A stretch of 64,000 nt of DNA from Hutsoniella sourekii ATCC 700629 (lineage in GTDB: Bacteria > Bacillota > Bacilli > Lactobacillales > Aerococcaceae). Below the pieces are notes generated by a model, which did no database searches, had not been told where the DNA came from, and saw only the letters and a program-made list of their open reading frames with translations. The position numbers and the translations under genes are program-made. Below are positions 14,999 through 21,526 of this stretch, piece by piece. Position 1 is the first letter of the stretch, and every line of letters begins with the position of its first letter. The stretch is taken from contig NZ_JADD01000004.1 of the NCBI RefSeq assembly GCF_000518205.1, forward strand, positions 62,001-126,000. Reading direction: 5' to 3'.

Positions 14999-15621
14999 AG
15001 GTAGGTATCGTCTTGAAAAAATTAGTTTTATTCCCTTTTTTACTTATATTGTTTTTATTGGCAGGATGTAACAAAGAAGAATTTAATCCCGAAAGCTTTG
15101 ATGATACAGTAGCTTTTTTTGAGAAGAAACTTGACCAAAAAGGTGAAGAACATTTTATCGTTCCTGATCACAAAAATGAACCAGATAAAAAAGTATTTTT
15201 TTATGATGGTGACCAAAAAATAGTTGATTTAGTAACGACTGGTGATTATTCTAAGCTGTATGGTTGTGCAATATTTGTGAATAATTACAATCAAGCCCTT
15301 GAAGTTTTGGAATATGTTAACTTCCCCCTTGTAGATAGCTTTAAAAAGAAGTTTGATCCAAGTATTGAGGTTCCGAAACAAATTCATGCACCCTATAGTC
15401 TATATGTCAGACATAATGGAGTTTCTCTAAATGTTGAACTATCAGGACGTTCTTCTCTCCTTGATGATTTTGATGATATATATGGTGAATATCCAATGGC
15501 TATGACTTTTTATTTTAATGAAAATCAAGCCTTGTTTGAAGAACAGGAATTTGAGAAAAAATATGAAAAAGTATTTGGAGAAAAAAATCCGAATCTTGAA
15601 AGCACCCAAATATTCGAGTAA
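14995..15621 (+). CDS. Lipoprotein of the lysogeny module, possible superinfection exclusion
   Basis: 208 residues. A signal peptide of about 22 residues ends in the lipobox LLAGC, so the mature protein should be anchored outside the membrane by the cysteine. The rest is hydrophilic with no recognised domain. It overlaps the repressor stop by four bases and would be expressed in the lysogen. In several Gram-positive temperate phages a lipoprotein gene in this place, between repressor and integrase, blocks DNA entry of other phages. The role here is inferred from position and export only. Confidence 0.7.
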   Translation: MKVGIVLKKLVLFPFLLILFLLAGCNKEEFNPESFDDTVAFFEKKLDQKGEEHFIVPDHKNEPDKKVFFYDGDQKIVDLVTTGDYSKLYGCAIFVNNYNQALEVLEYVNFPLVDSFKKKFDPSIEVPKQIHAPYSLYVRHNGVSLNVELSGRSSLLDDFDDIYGEYPMAMTFYFNENQALFEEQEFEKKYEKVFGEKNPNLESTQIFE

Positions 15622-15623
15622 AC

Positions 15624-15648
15624 CAACCAGCATAGGAGTGTGTGGGAA
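15624..15648. repeat. 25-bp inverted repeat, right copy
   Basis: Exact reverse complement of 3357-3381. It lies in the gap after the lipoprotein stop and ends a few bases before the integrase ribosome site, so it may act on integrase expression or on DNA architecture. Confidence 0.85.
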
Positions 15649-15668
15649 CTGAAAGGAGATACACAATA

Positions 15669-16789
15669 TTGTCTATTCAAAAACAAGCAAATGGTACCTA
15701 TACAGTTCAAGTTCATCATGGTTACAATAAATTAGGTAAGAGACGGCAAAGCAAAAGAAGAGGAATAGCAACTCTTAAAGAAGCAAAATTAATTGAAGCA
15801 TATTTAATAGAGAATAATCCAATAAAGGAAGAAGACTCTATAACCTTTTTGGAAGTATATGAAATCTGGCTTGACCAATACAAACAAGGCGACGTTAAAG
15901 AAAGTACGATTCAAAAAACAACTAAAGCTTTTGAAAACCACATATTACCTGTTTTGGGTGATAAAAAAATAGATGAGATAACTAAGTTTCAGTTGCAGGA
16001 ACTAGTCAATATGTGGGCTAAGCAATTTGTCAACTACAAGGCACACATAGTGAATTACATGAATAAAGTGTTCGATAAAGCATATAAACTAGAGTTAATA
16101 GATAAGAATCCCACCGACTTTTTGGACTATCCTAAAGCCAAAGAGTCAACTAATGAAGGGTTAAAATTTTATGACAAAGACCAAGTAAACAAATTACTTA
16201 AAGTAATCTCTGAAGAAGATTCAACAAGATGGTTAGCAACCTTTAGATTGTTTATTTATTCTGGTATGAGATCTGGAGAATTACGGGCACTAACGTGGAG
16301 TGATGTAGATTTTGAGAATAATGAAATCAATATCAACAAAACTCTATCAATTGGTGAAGGCTATAAAATGGTTATTCAAACCCCTAAATCAAAAGCTAGT
16401 CAAAGAGTTATTACTCTAGATAAGGATACAATGCTAATCCTTAAGAGCTGGAAACTTGAACAACAGCAGTTGTTTTTAAAATTAGGAAAAAAAATACAAG
16501 TGAGATAGTTTTTACAGGTATTGAAAGCCTGACTTATATGAATAATCCAAGTGTAAGTAGAAACCTAAAAAAATTTCAAAAAAAAGCTGGATTACCTCAA
16601 ATTAATCTTCATTCTTTAAGACATACCCATTGTTCACTACTCTTTGAAGCAGGTGTTGGAATGGAAGTTGTTAAAGAACGATTGGGTCACTCAAATATTG
16701 AAACCACAATGGATGTTTACACTCATGTAACAACTAAAAGACATGAGGACACAGCAAGAATTTTTGCTGAAAGCATGGAGATCTCATAA
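15669..16789 (+). CDS. int: Tyrosine integrase, coded in two frames joined by a -1 shift
   Basis: The start is a TTG at 15669, nine bases after AAAGGAGA. The first frame runs to a TAG at 16506 and holds the arm-binding and core-binding domains and the first catalytic Arg (SGMRSGELRAL). The second frame (16490-16789) holds HSLRHTH, LGHSNIETTM and the nucleophile in DVYTH. A -1 shift in the A8 run at 16487-16494 would yield one 373-residue enzyme, the normal length. Either the shift is used (slippage) or the gene is broken by a one-base deletion. It would catalyse insertion at ssrA. Confidence 0.8.
16487..16493 (+). other. Slippery A-AAA-AAA heptamer in the integrase
   Basis: Eight A residues (16487-16494) lie so that A_AAA_AAA is in the zero frame, the correct register for -1 slippage. 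The zero-frame stop follows 13 bases later. No clear downstream stem or upstream stimulatory ribosome site was found. Confidence 0.5.
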
Positions 16790-16853
16790 CTCGTGACTCT
16801 ACTTATTAGTTCTCCAATTGTTCCATTAAAAGATTAAAAAATAGAGATGAAAG

Positions 16854-16896
16854 TGGCTACCAATTGATAATCAGGTGGCTACTAAATGGCTACTAT
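16854..16896 (+). repeat. Right arm-type integrase site candidates
   Basis: TGGCTACCAA (16854), TGGCTACTAA (16876) and TGGCTACTAT (16887) are in the same orientation as the pair at the left end. They lie between the integrase stop and the right attachment repeat. Otherwise 16790-16990 holds no gene. Confidence 0.65.
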
Positions 16897-16937
16897 CACC
16901 GTCAATTCATAGCTATTCATAGCAAATTGACTATAAA

Positions 16938-16970
16938 TAAAAAGGCTTCATATCAAGCTTTAAAGCTGAT
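16938..16970 (-). terminator. Possible replacement terminator for ssrA
   Basis: Read leftward from ssrA, a hairpin formed by AGCTTTAAAGCT and a small GCTT/AAGC stem is followed by CTTTTTATTT. It could end ssrA transcripts now that the original terminator is 13.7 kb away. The stem is short, so this is uncertain. Confidence 0.35.
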
Positions 16971-16990
16971 AGAAACCTGTAGAAAACTAA

Positions 16991-17006
16991 ATATGGAGAT
17001 GAGGGG
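16991..17006. repeat. Right attachment repeat, overlapping the ssrA 3' end
   Basis: ATATGGAGATGAGGGG matches 3276-3291. On the minus strand it supplies the last bases of the T-arm and the 3' acceptor strand of tmRNA, so the gene remains intact after integration. Confidence 0.9.
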
Positions 17007-17357
17007 AATTGAACCCCTGTCCAGACACCTCGATCACCGGTGAATCTACGCCAATAGTCATCTCTATTTAATATTTAATTGATGATTAGCCGATTAACAA
17101 GGCTTCATCATCAACGAGTCTGATTGTCTTCTTCCAGCTCCTCCAGACGGAAGGAGTTTGGCGTATCCCACTAATTTGAGACTGGTTATCCGGTACATGG
17201 GCGATACCGGGCCAATCTTCGCCCGCAGGTTTTACGCTGCTAAAGCGAAATTATTGTTTGTTTTTGCAGTTATATTTAACTGTAGCGTTTTTAGGAAGAC
17301 GCTGCCTTCCTGGCGCATCACTGGCTCGTCAGTGCCTGTCGAAACCAGAGCATCCCC
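16994..17357 (-). ncRNA. ssrA: tmRNA
   Basis: About 364 bases. It rescues stalled ribosomes by adding a degradation tag. The 5' end GGGGATGCTCTGGTTTCGACAGG-type sequence and the 3' end CATCTCC form the seven-pair acceptor stem (one G-U), and the T-arm GGGGTTCAATTCCCC is present. The tag frame reads AKTNNNFALAA then TAA. The terminal CCA is not encoded at the 3' end. The satellite element is integrated exactly at this 3' end. Confidence 0.95.
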
Positions 17358-17367
17358 GTATTTATCT

Positions 17368-17395
17368 ATTCTACCATCTTAGATTATTTAGTCAA
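17368..17395 (-). promoter_or_regulatory. ssrA promoter
   Basis: On the minus strand TTGACT (17390-17395) and TAGAAT (17368-17373) are 16 bases apart, ending ten bases before the mature tmRNA 5' end. Confidence 0.75.
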
Positions 17396-17417
17396 GAATA
17401 TCGCTTGAGAAAGCATA

Positions 17418-17460
17418 GGACAAGTTTTACTTCTAACAATGATTTAGAAGTAAAACTTGT
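17418..17460 (-). terminator. Long perfect hairpin after ccpA
   Basis: An 18-bp perfect stem (17418-17435 with 17443-17460) has a 7-base loop, 16 bases after the ccpA stop. No U run follows on the minus strand, so it may stabilise the 3' end or act as an imperfect terminator. Confidence 0.6.
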
Positions 17461-17475
17461 CTACTCTTGCCTTAT

Positions 17476-18474
17476 TTATTTGCTGGTTCCTCGCTTAACA
17501 AAGCGGTGAGGCAAGATAACATGATGTTCATCAATATCTTCCTTGCCCATTACCTTGGTTAATAACCGCATCGCTACTGCTCCTATATCATATAGGGGAG
17601 ATTCAATGGATGATAATTCTGGACGCGTTAACTTAGTCACAATGGTATTTTGGCTGGTAATAATTTCAAAATCATCCGGAATTTGAATTCCACGATCGAT
17701 AGCTTCATTAAGAATAGAAGCCGCCATTTGATCGTCAACAGTGACCAGACCCGTAACACCCAGGTCTAACAGACTATCCAATAATTCAGCTGCTTCATTG
17801 ATCTTGAAGTCACCTTGTAAGACATAGTCACTATTATAGCTTTCTCCTTGATCAGCAATAGCTTGCTTGAATCCGTCAACTCGTACCTGACTTACATAGT
17901 ATTCGGCTGGTCCAGTTAGTAAGGCCACCTTGCGTCCCCGGTCCAAGAGTTCTTTTGTTATTTCGTAAGTGGCTGCTTGATAATCAATATTCACTGAATA
18001 ACCATCTTCATACTTATCTGCCATAGTTCCGGCAAATACCACTGGAACATTCGAGCGAGAAATTTCTTTAACGAAGTCCTCTTCGACACTATCGCCCATA
18101 TATACGATCCCGTCTACTTGATTAGCTTCTAGCGACTGGAAAACTTTAGTTTTGCGTTCGGTATTCTCGTCTGAATTAGCCATGAGAATGGTATAACGAT
18201 ACATGGCCGCAATATCATCAATCCCACGAGCTAGAGTTGAATAAAATAAGTTCGTTACACTTGGAATAATCACACCCACGGTTGTTGTCCGCTTGCTAGC
18301 AAGTCCACGAGCTACCGCATTGGGCCGGTAATTTAACCGATCAATCACTTCTGATACTTTTTGTCTTGTGCTTGGTTTTACATTGGGATTGCCATTAACA
18401 ACACGAGAGACAGTGGCCATAGACACACCGGCCTCACGGGCAACGTCATAAATTGTTATTGTTTGTTTTTCCAC
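17476..18474 (-). CDS. ccpA: Catabolite control protein A, LacI family
   Basis: 332 residues, standard length. The N-terminal HTH reads TIYDVAREAGVSMATVSRVV followed by the hinge RPNAVARGLASKRTTTVGVI, close to CcpA of other Lactobacillales. The periplasmic-binding-like core follows. With HPr-Ser-P it binds cre sites and controls carbon metabolism. The start is a GTG just after GAGGTGG. A cre-like site lies 64 bases upstream, suggesting autoregulation. Confidence 0.92.
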   Translation of the reverse strand: MEKQTITIYDVAREAGVSMATVSRVVNGNPNVKPSTRQKVSEVIDRLNYRPNAVARGLASKRTTTVGVIIPSVTNLFYSTLARGIDDIAAMYRYTILMANSDENTERKTKVFQSLEANQVDGIVYMGDSVEEDFVKEISRSNVPVVFAGTMADKYEDGYSVNIDYQAATYEITKELLDRGRKVALLTGPAEYYVSQVRVDGFKQAIADQGESYNSDYVLQGDFKINEAAELLDSLLDLGVTGLVTVDDQMAASILNEAIDRGIQIPDDFEIITSQNTIVTKLTRPELSSIESPLYDIGAVAMRLLTKVMGKEDIDEHHVILPHRFVKRGTSK

Positions 18475-18537
18475 TAGACCACCTCAATCTTTAATAAAAT
18501 AATGGACAAATCAACTTTAGCATATAAAAGCTGGATA

Positions 18538-18551
18538 TGCAAGCGCTTTAT
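18538..18551. promoter_or_regulatory. cre-like site upstream of ccpA
   Basis: TGCAAGCGCTTTAT matches the cre consensus TGNAANCGNTNNCA except at the last two positions. Confidence 0.5.
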
Positions 18552-18644
18552 ACATGTCTAAATGCTATTCGTATCACTATTCATTGAAAACTTTCTCTAT
18601 TTTCAATTATCGATTCGATTGTTCGTGTTTGTTCCAAAAATTAG

Positions 18645-18672
18645 AAAAAACAGACCCAATTCAATGGGTCTG
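18645..18672 (-). terminator. Terminator of the DUF948-YtxH operon
   Basis: CAGACCC (18651-18657) and GGGTCTG (18666-18672) form a stem followed on the minus strand by TTTTTT. Confidence 0.85.
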
Positions 18673-18697
18673 CTTAAAGTTAATTAGGATTTTATCA

Positions 18698-19414
18698 TTA
18701 TTTTTTTAAATCTTTTTTAACTTCATCTTTAGTATCTTTGACATCTTCTTTTGCTTGTTTAGCATCTTCTTTAACTTTATCGGCGCCCTCTTTGACATCT
18801 TCTTTGACCTTGTCCGCTTGATCTTTGGCTTGGCCTTTAATTTCTTTGGCGTCTTCTTTTACATTTTCAGCTTCTTCTTTAACGTCCGCTTCTGCTGTTT
18901 GAGCTTGTTGGTTAGCTTCTTCACTAATAACATCCATTGATTCTTGAGCAGATTCTTTTAACATTTCGCCTGCAGCCTGTGCGTCAGCTCCAAAACGTTT
19001 CGCTTCAGCTACAATGGTATCCTTTAAAGTTCCAGCTTCTTCTGATACATGACCCGCTGTTTCAGCAACTGAGTCCATGGTTTGGCTCATGTTGGCCTTG
19101 ATATCATCCCATTGGTGACCAGCTTCTTCAGCACGGTCATTAATGTTAGACTTGAACTGGTCAGCTGAATACTTCAAGTTCACCTTAATATCTTCAGCTG
19201 TCTCAGCTGCATGATCATAGAACTCAACACCACGTTCAACAGCATAATCACGGTAATCATTAGCTGTAACTAATAAATCTTCAATTTCTTCACTAATATC
19301 TTCTCTTAATTCACGGCCAGATTTAGGCGCATAGAGTAGTGCTAGAAGTCCACCAATTGAAGCTCCGAAAAGTGCACCTAGGAAAAATTTACCATTATTA
19401 TCATTTCTACTCAT
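18698..19414 (-). CDS. YtxH-domain general stress-like protein with LEA-like tail
   Basis: 238 residues. FFLGALFGASIGGLLALLYAPKSGRELR (10-37) is the YtxH domain, a single membrane helix with an APKSG motif. The rest is alanine/glutamate/lysine-rich and repetitive (KEDVKEGADKVKEDAKQAKEDVKD), like LEA-type stress proteins, and probably forms long helices. It is the second gene after a DUF948 protein, the usual pair. Function is presumed to be in envelope stress. Confidence 0.8.
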   Translation of the reverse strand: MSRNDNNGKFFLGALFGASIGGLLALLYAPKSGRELREDISEEIEDLLVTANDYRDYAVERGVEFYDHAAETAEDIKVNLKYSADQFKSNINDRAEEAGHQWDDIKANMSQTMDSVAETAGHVSEEAGTLKDTIVAEAKRFGADAQAAGEMLKESAQESMDVISEEANQQAQTAEADVKEEAENVKEDAKEIKGQAKDQADKVKEDVKEGADKVKEDAKQAKEDVKDTKDEVKKDLKK

Positions 19415-19441
19415 TACAATTCCTCTTTTCTAAAAAATATC

Positions 19442-20164
19442 TTACTTAATTTTGATTTCGCCAGCAGTATTAGATGATTGTGCTTGGCGATATTTGGCTA
19501 AACTTGATGATGTCTCATTGACAGATTTAACCGGATGTCTGTCTGGTCTTTGACGTCTTTGACGACGCTCTCGTCTTCTAGCTAATCTCTCTTCTCTTCT
19601 TCGGTCTTTTTCAGCTTGGACTTGTACATCTGTCTCAGTCACAGGTTGACTAGCTGTCAAATCCTCAACTTGGCTTGGACCTTCAACACTGCCTACCTCA
19701 GTAGCTGGGGATGGATTGGCTACATCCTCCCGCGCTGTTAAAGACTTGCCAGCCTTAGAGATTACTTTCGAAGACTGAATAAACTTATCAAGTGGCGATG
19801 ACTTTCTCTTAGTCGAGTTGCCAATTCCTTCCAAGAGGTTGATGGTCATCTTCTTAGTTGACTCGTTTAAGTCAGAAACCGTCACACCTAATTCACCGAT
19901 AGCCACAAATAATGGATCCGTCTTACCTAACTTACCATTAACATCATCCACCAAACTATTAGCCTTATTCAAGAGACCTTCAACCTCTATCGAGAGGTTA
20001 TCAACATCTTTGGTTACAACGTCTAAGGTCCTGTTGACCCTTTGGACCGTCTCTTGAAGATCAGTCATAATTTGGGACAATTTAGATAAATTCAAGCAGA
20101 TAAAAACAACTAATCCTACAAAGGCTAAGGCTGCAATCATTCCTGCTAATCCACCCAAAGTCAT
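19442..20164 (-). CDS. DUF948 membrane-anchored protein
   Basis: 240 residues. One N-terminal membrane helix (MIAALAFVGLVVFICLNL) is followed by a coiled-coil DUF948 region (residues about 30-110) and an arginine-rich, probably disordered tail (RREERLARRRERRQRRQRP). It pairs with the YtxH-domain gene 27 bases downstream. Function unknown; the pair is common in Firmicutes. Confidence 0.8.
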   Translation of the reverse strand: MTLGGLAGMIAALAFVGLVVFICLNLSKLSQIMTDLQETVQRVNRTLDVVTKDVDNLSIEVEGLLNKANSLVDDVNGKLGKTDPLFVAIGELGVTVSDLNESTKKMTINLLEGIGNSTKRKSSPLDKFIQSSKVISKAGKSLTAREDVANPSPATEVGSVEGPSQVEDLTASQPVTETDVQVQAEKDRRREERLARRRERRQRRQRPDRHPVKSVNETSSSLAKYRQAQSSNTAGEIKIK

Positions 20165-20202
20165 AGTGCGGCTTCACTCCCTTACTCTTATAATATAAGT
20201 AA

Positions 20203-20231
20203 AATATACCATGATTAAGGCGTTTTCACAA
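20203..20231 (-). promoter_or_regulatory. Promoter of the DUF948-YtxH operon
   Basis: On the minus strand TTGTGA (20226-20231) and TATATT (20203-20208) are 17 bases apart. Confidence 0.55.
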
Positions 20232-20342
20232 ATGTTTGACCTTGAAATCAATATTTTTATGAAAATTTTTCTTAAATCGTCCAGTTTGGGTTTTAGGTCC
20301 TGTTTTGCTATAGTTGATTTATATTAATAATGAGGTGATAAA

Positions 20343-21230
20343 ATGCAAACAATCGATCCAATTTTTGGACAAATGAATATTTATCAATTGATATCTGGTT
20401 TTTTCCCGGATGAGTGGAATGACGGTTTTATTAATCTAGCTACCATCATGATTCAAATCATTCTTGTGAGTTTATTGACTTGGATCTTGAGAAGAATCGT
20501 GATGAATGTTTTTGATAGTGAATTTTCAATTAAATTAAGTAACCGCAACATTGATTTTTCTACCCAAAGAGCTCAAACTATTACTGCACTGTTAAGAAAT
20601 GCCTTTAATTATTTAATCTACTTCTTCTACGGTTATACCGTCCTACAAATTCTAGGCGTTCCCATTGGCACACTTCTAGCTGGGGCTGGGATTGCTGGTG
20701 TGGCCATTGGTCTTGGAGCCAAAGATCTTATCACTGATATTGTCAATGGCTTCTTTATCATTTTTGAGAATCAATTTGAAGTGGGAGACTTGGTTGAATT
20801 ACCTCAAGAAAACATATCCGGTACGGTTACAAATGTTGGTATTCGTACCTTGGAACTGGAGGCTGCCTCCGGAGAGGTCTACTATATTCCCAACGGGGAT
20901 ATCTCCATTGTCAACAATCAAAGTCGGGGCAACCGTCAAATTAATATCGAAATTCCGATCCACGATGGAACTAATTTTCCAGACCTTGAGCGTGTGATGC
21001 GGGAGACAACTGACCAGATCCACCGAGACTACAAAGATATCTTAGCGCAAGAGCCTAATATTTTGGGTGTGATTCGTGGGGATGACCAGACTTTTAATTA
21101 TCGTGTTAGTTTTGTAATGGATAATTCCCTGCAATTCCAAAAGAATTCGGAGTTCTATGGAATCTTCTTTAAGGCCTTGCAAGACAATAATATCAGCTTT
21201 AGAAGTTCAATCTATGATGATGTGGAATAA
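20343..21230 (+). CDS. mscS: Small-conductance mechanosensitive channel, MscS family
   Basis: 295 residues. Three membrane segments lie in residues 25-135; the pore helix is the glycine/alanine-rich LLAGAGIAGVAIGLGAKDLITDIVNGFFIIFENQFEVGD, the MscS signature. A beta domain (GTVTNVGIRTLELEAASGEVYYIPNGDI) and C-terminal alpha-beta domain follow. It releases solutes on hypo-osmotic shock, which pairs with opuC elsewhere in the window. GAGGTGATAAA precedes the ATG. Confidence 0.9.
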   Translation: MQTIDPIFGQMNIYQLISGFFPDEWNDGFINLATIMIQIILVSLLTWILRRIVMNVFDSEFSIKLSNRNIDFSTQRAQTITALLRNAFNYLIYFFYGYTVLQILGVPIGTLLAGAGIAGVAIGLGAKDLITDIVNGFFIIFENQFEVGDLVELPQENISGTVTNVGIRTLELEAASGEVYYIPNGDISIVNNQSRGNRQINIEIPIHDGTNFPDLERVMRETTDQIHRDYKDILAQEPNILGVIRGDDQTFNYRVSFVMDNSLQFQKNSEFYGIFFKALQDNNISFRSSIYDDVE

Positions 21231-21235
21231 ATTTT

Positions 21236-21256
21236 ATACCATACGGGGTATTTTTT
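21236..21256 (+). terminator. Weak terminator after mscS
   Basis: ATACC/GGTAT with a six-base loop and a T6 run, directly before the promoter of the leader region. Confidence 0.5.
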
Positions 21257-21257
21257 G

Positions 21258-21285
21258 TTGACATTTATGAGATATGGATTATAAT
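21258..21285 (+). promoter_or_regulatory. Promoter of the Trp leader and trpX-like gene
   Basis: TTGACA (21258-21263) and TATAAT (21280-21285), both consensus, are 16 bases apart. Confidence 0.85.
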
Positions 21286-21317
21286 ACGATTAACAATTAA
21301 TAAAAGGAGGCCTCATC

Positions 21318-21371
21318 ATGATTCCATTCACACTGAATAATATGAATAGCTGGCAAGGCTGGCATAGGTAG
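21318..21371 (+). CDS. Tryptophan leader peptide
   Basis: The 17-residue peptide MIPFTLNNMNSWQGWHR ends in TAG and has two Trp codons three apart near its end. AAAGGAGG lies seven bases before the ATG. Downstream RNA can fold into alternative hairpins ending in a terminator. Ribosome stalling at the Trp codons when tryptophan is scarce would favour the antiterminated form, as in classic attenuation. Confidence 0.8.
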   Translation: MIPFTLNNMNSWQGWHR

Positions 21372-21444
21372 GTTGTAGACTTGGACATGTCCATGGATAC
21401 AGCCCAGTTTATACTGCAGACTGTATCTATGAGGCCCCAGTTAC

Positions 21445-21486
21445 GGACCCCGTAGATCTTATCTTACGACTATGGGGTTCTTTTTT
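21445..21486 (+). terminator. Attenuator terminator upstream of the trpX-like gene
   Basis: An 11-bp stem (21445-21455 with 21470-21480, two G-T pairs) is followed by T6. Competing upstream pairings exist: GATACAG/CTGTATC around 21397-21427, and GGCCTCAT over the leader ribosome site with ATGAGGCC near 21429-21436. Confidence 0.75.
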
Positions 21487-21526
21487 GTACCCTATAGTCT
21501 GTCAATCCAGTAAAGGAGTACAAAAA

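Larger units (their letters stand above)
3276..17006. mobile_element. Integrated phage satellite, capsid-forming PICI-like, 13.7 kb
   Basis: It is bounded by a 16-bp direct repeat, the right copy being the 3' end of ssrA. Rightward genes form the lysogeny module (repressor, lipoprotein, integrase). Leftward genes are Cro-like HTH, candidate excisionase, small genes, primase-helicase, origin, portal, protease, capsid, connector, HNH, TerS, TerL and head closure. No tail, holin, lysin or late regulator is present. It is visibly more AT-rich than its surroundings and uses many TTG starts. The gene set fits a satellite making its own heads; a decayed prophage that lost its tail and lysis genes is the alternative. 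Confidence 0.8.

Noticed and set aside
3357-15648. Terminal inverted repeats of an insertion sequence or transposon
   Set aside because: No transposase or target duplication is present, and the true element borders are the attachment repeats outside the left copy.
14608-15719. Minus-strand ORFs over the repressor, lipoprotein and integrase start
   Set aside because: The plus-strand genes have ribosome sites, coupled overlaps and recognisable domains; the reverse frames have none.
3276-17006. Complete temperate prophage
   Set aside because: No tail, tape-measure, lysis or host-recognition genes exist between the attachment repeats, and the space is fully filled by other genes.
17158-17509. 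Plus-strand ORFs of 74 and 83 codons
   Set aside because: They lie across the tmRNA gene and the ccpA 3' region on the opposite strand and have no ribosome site.
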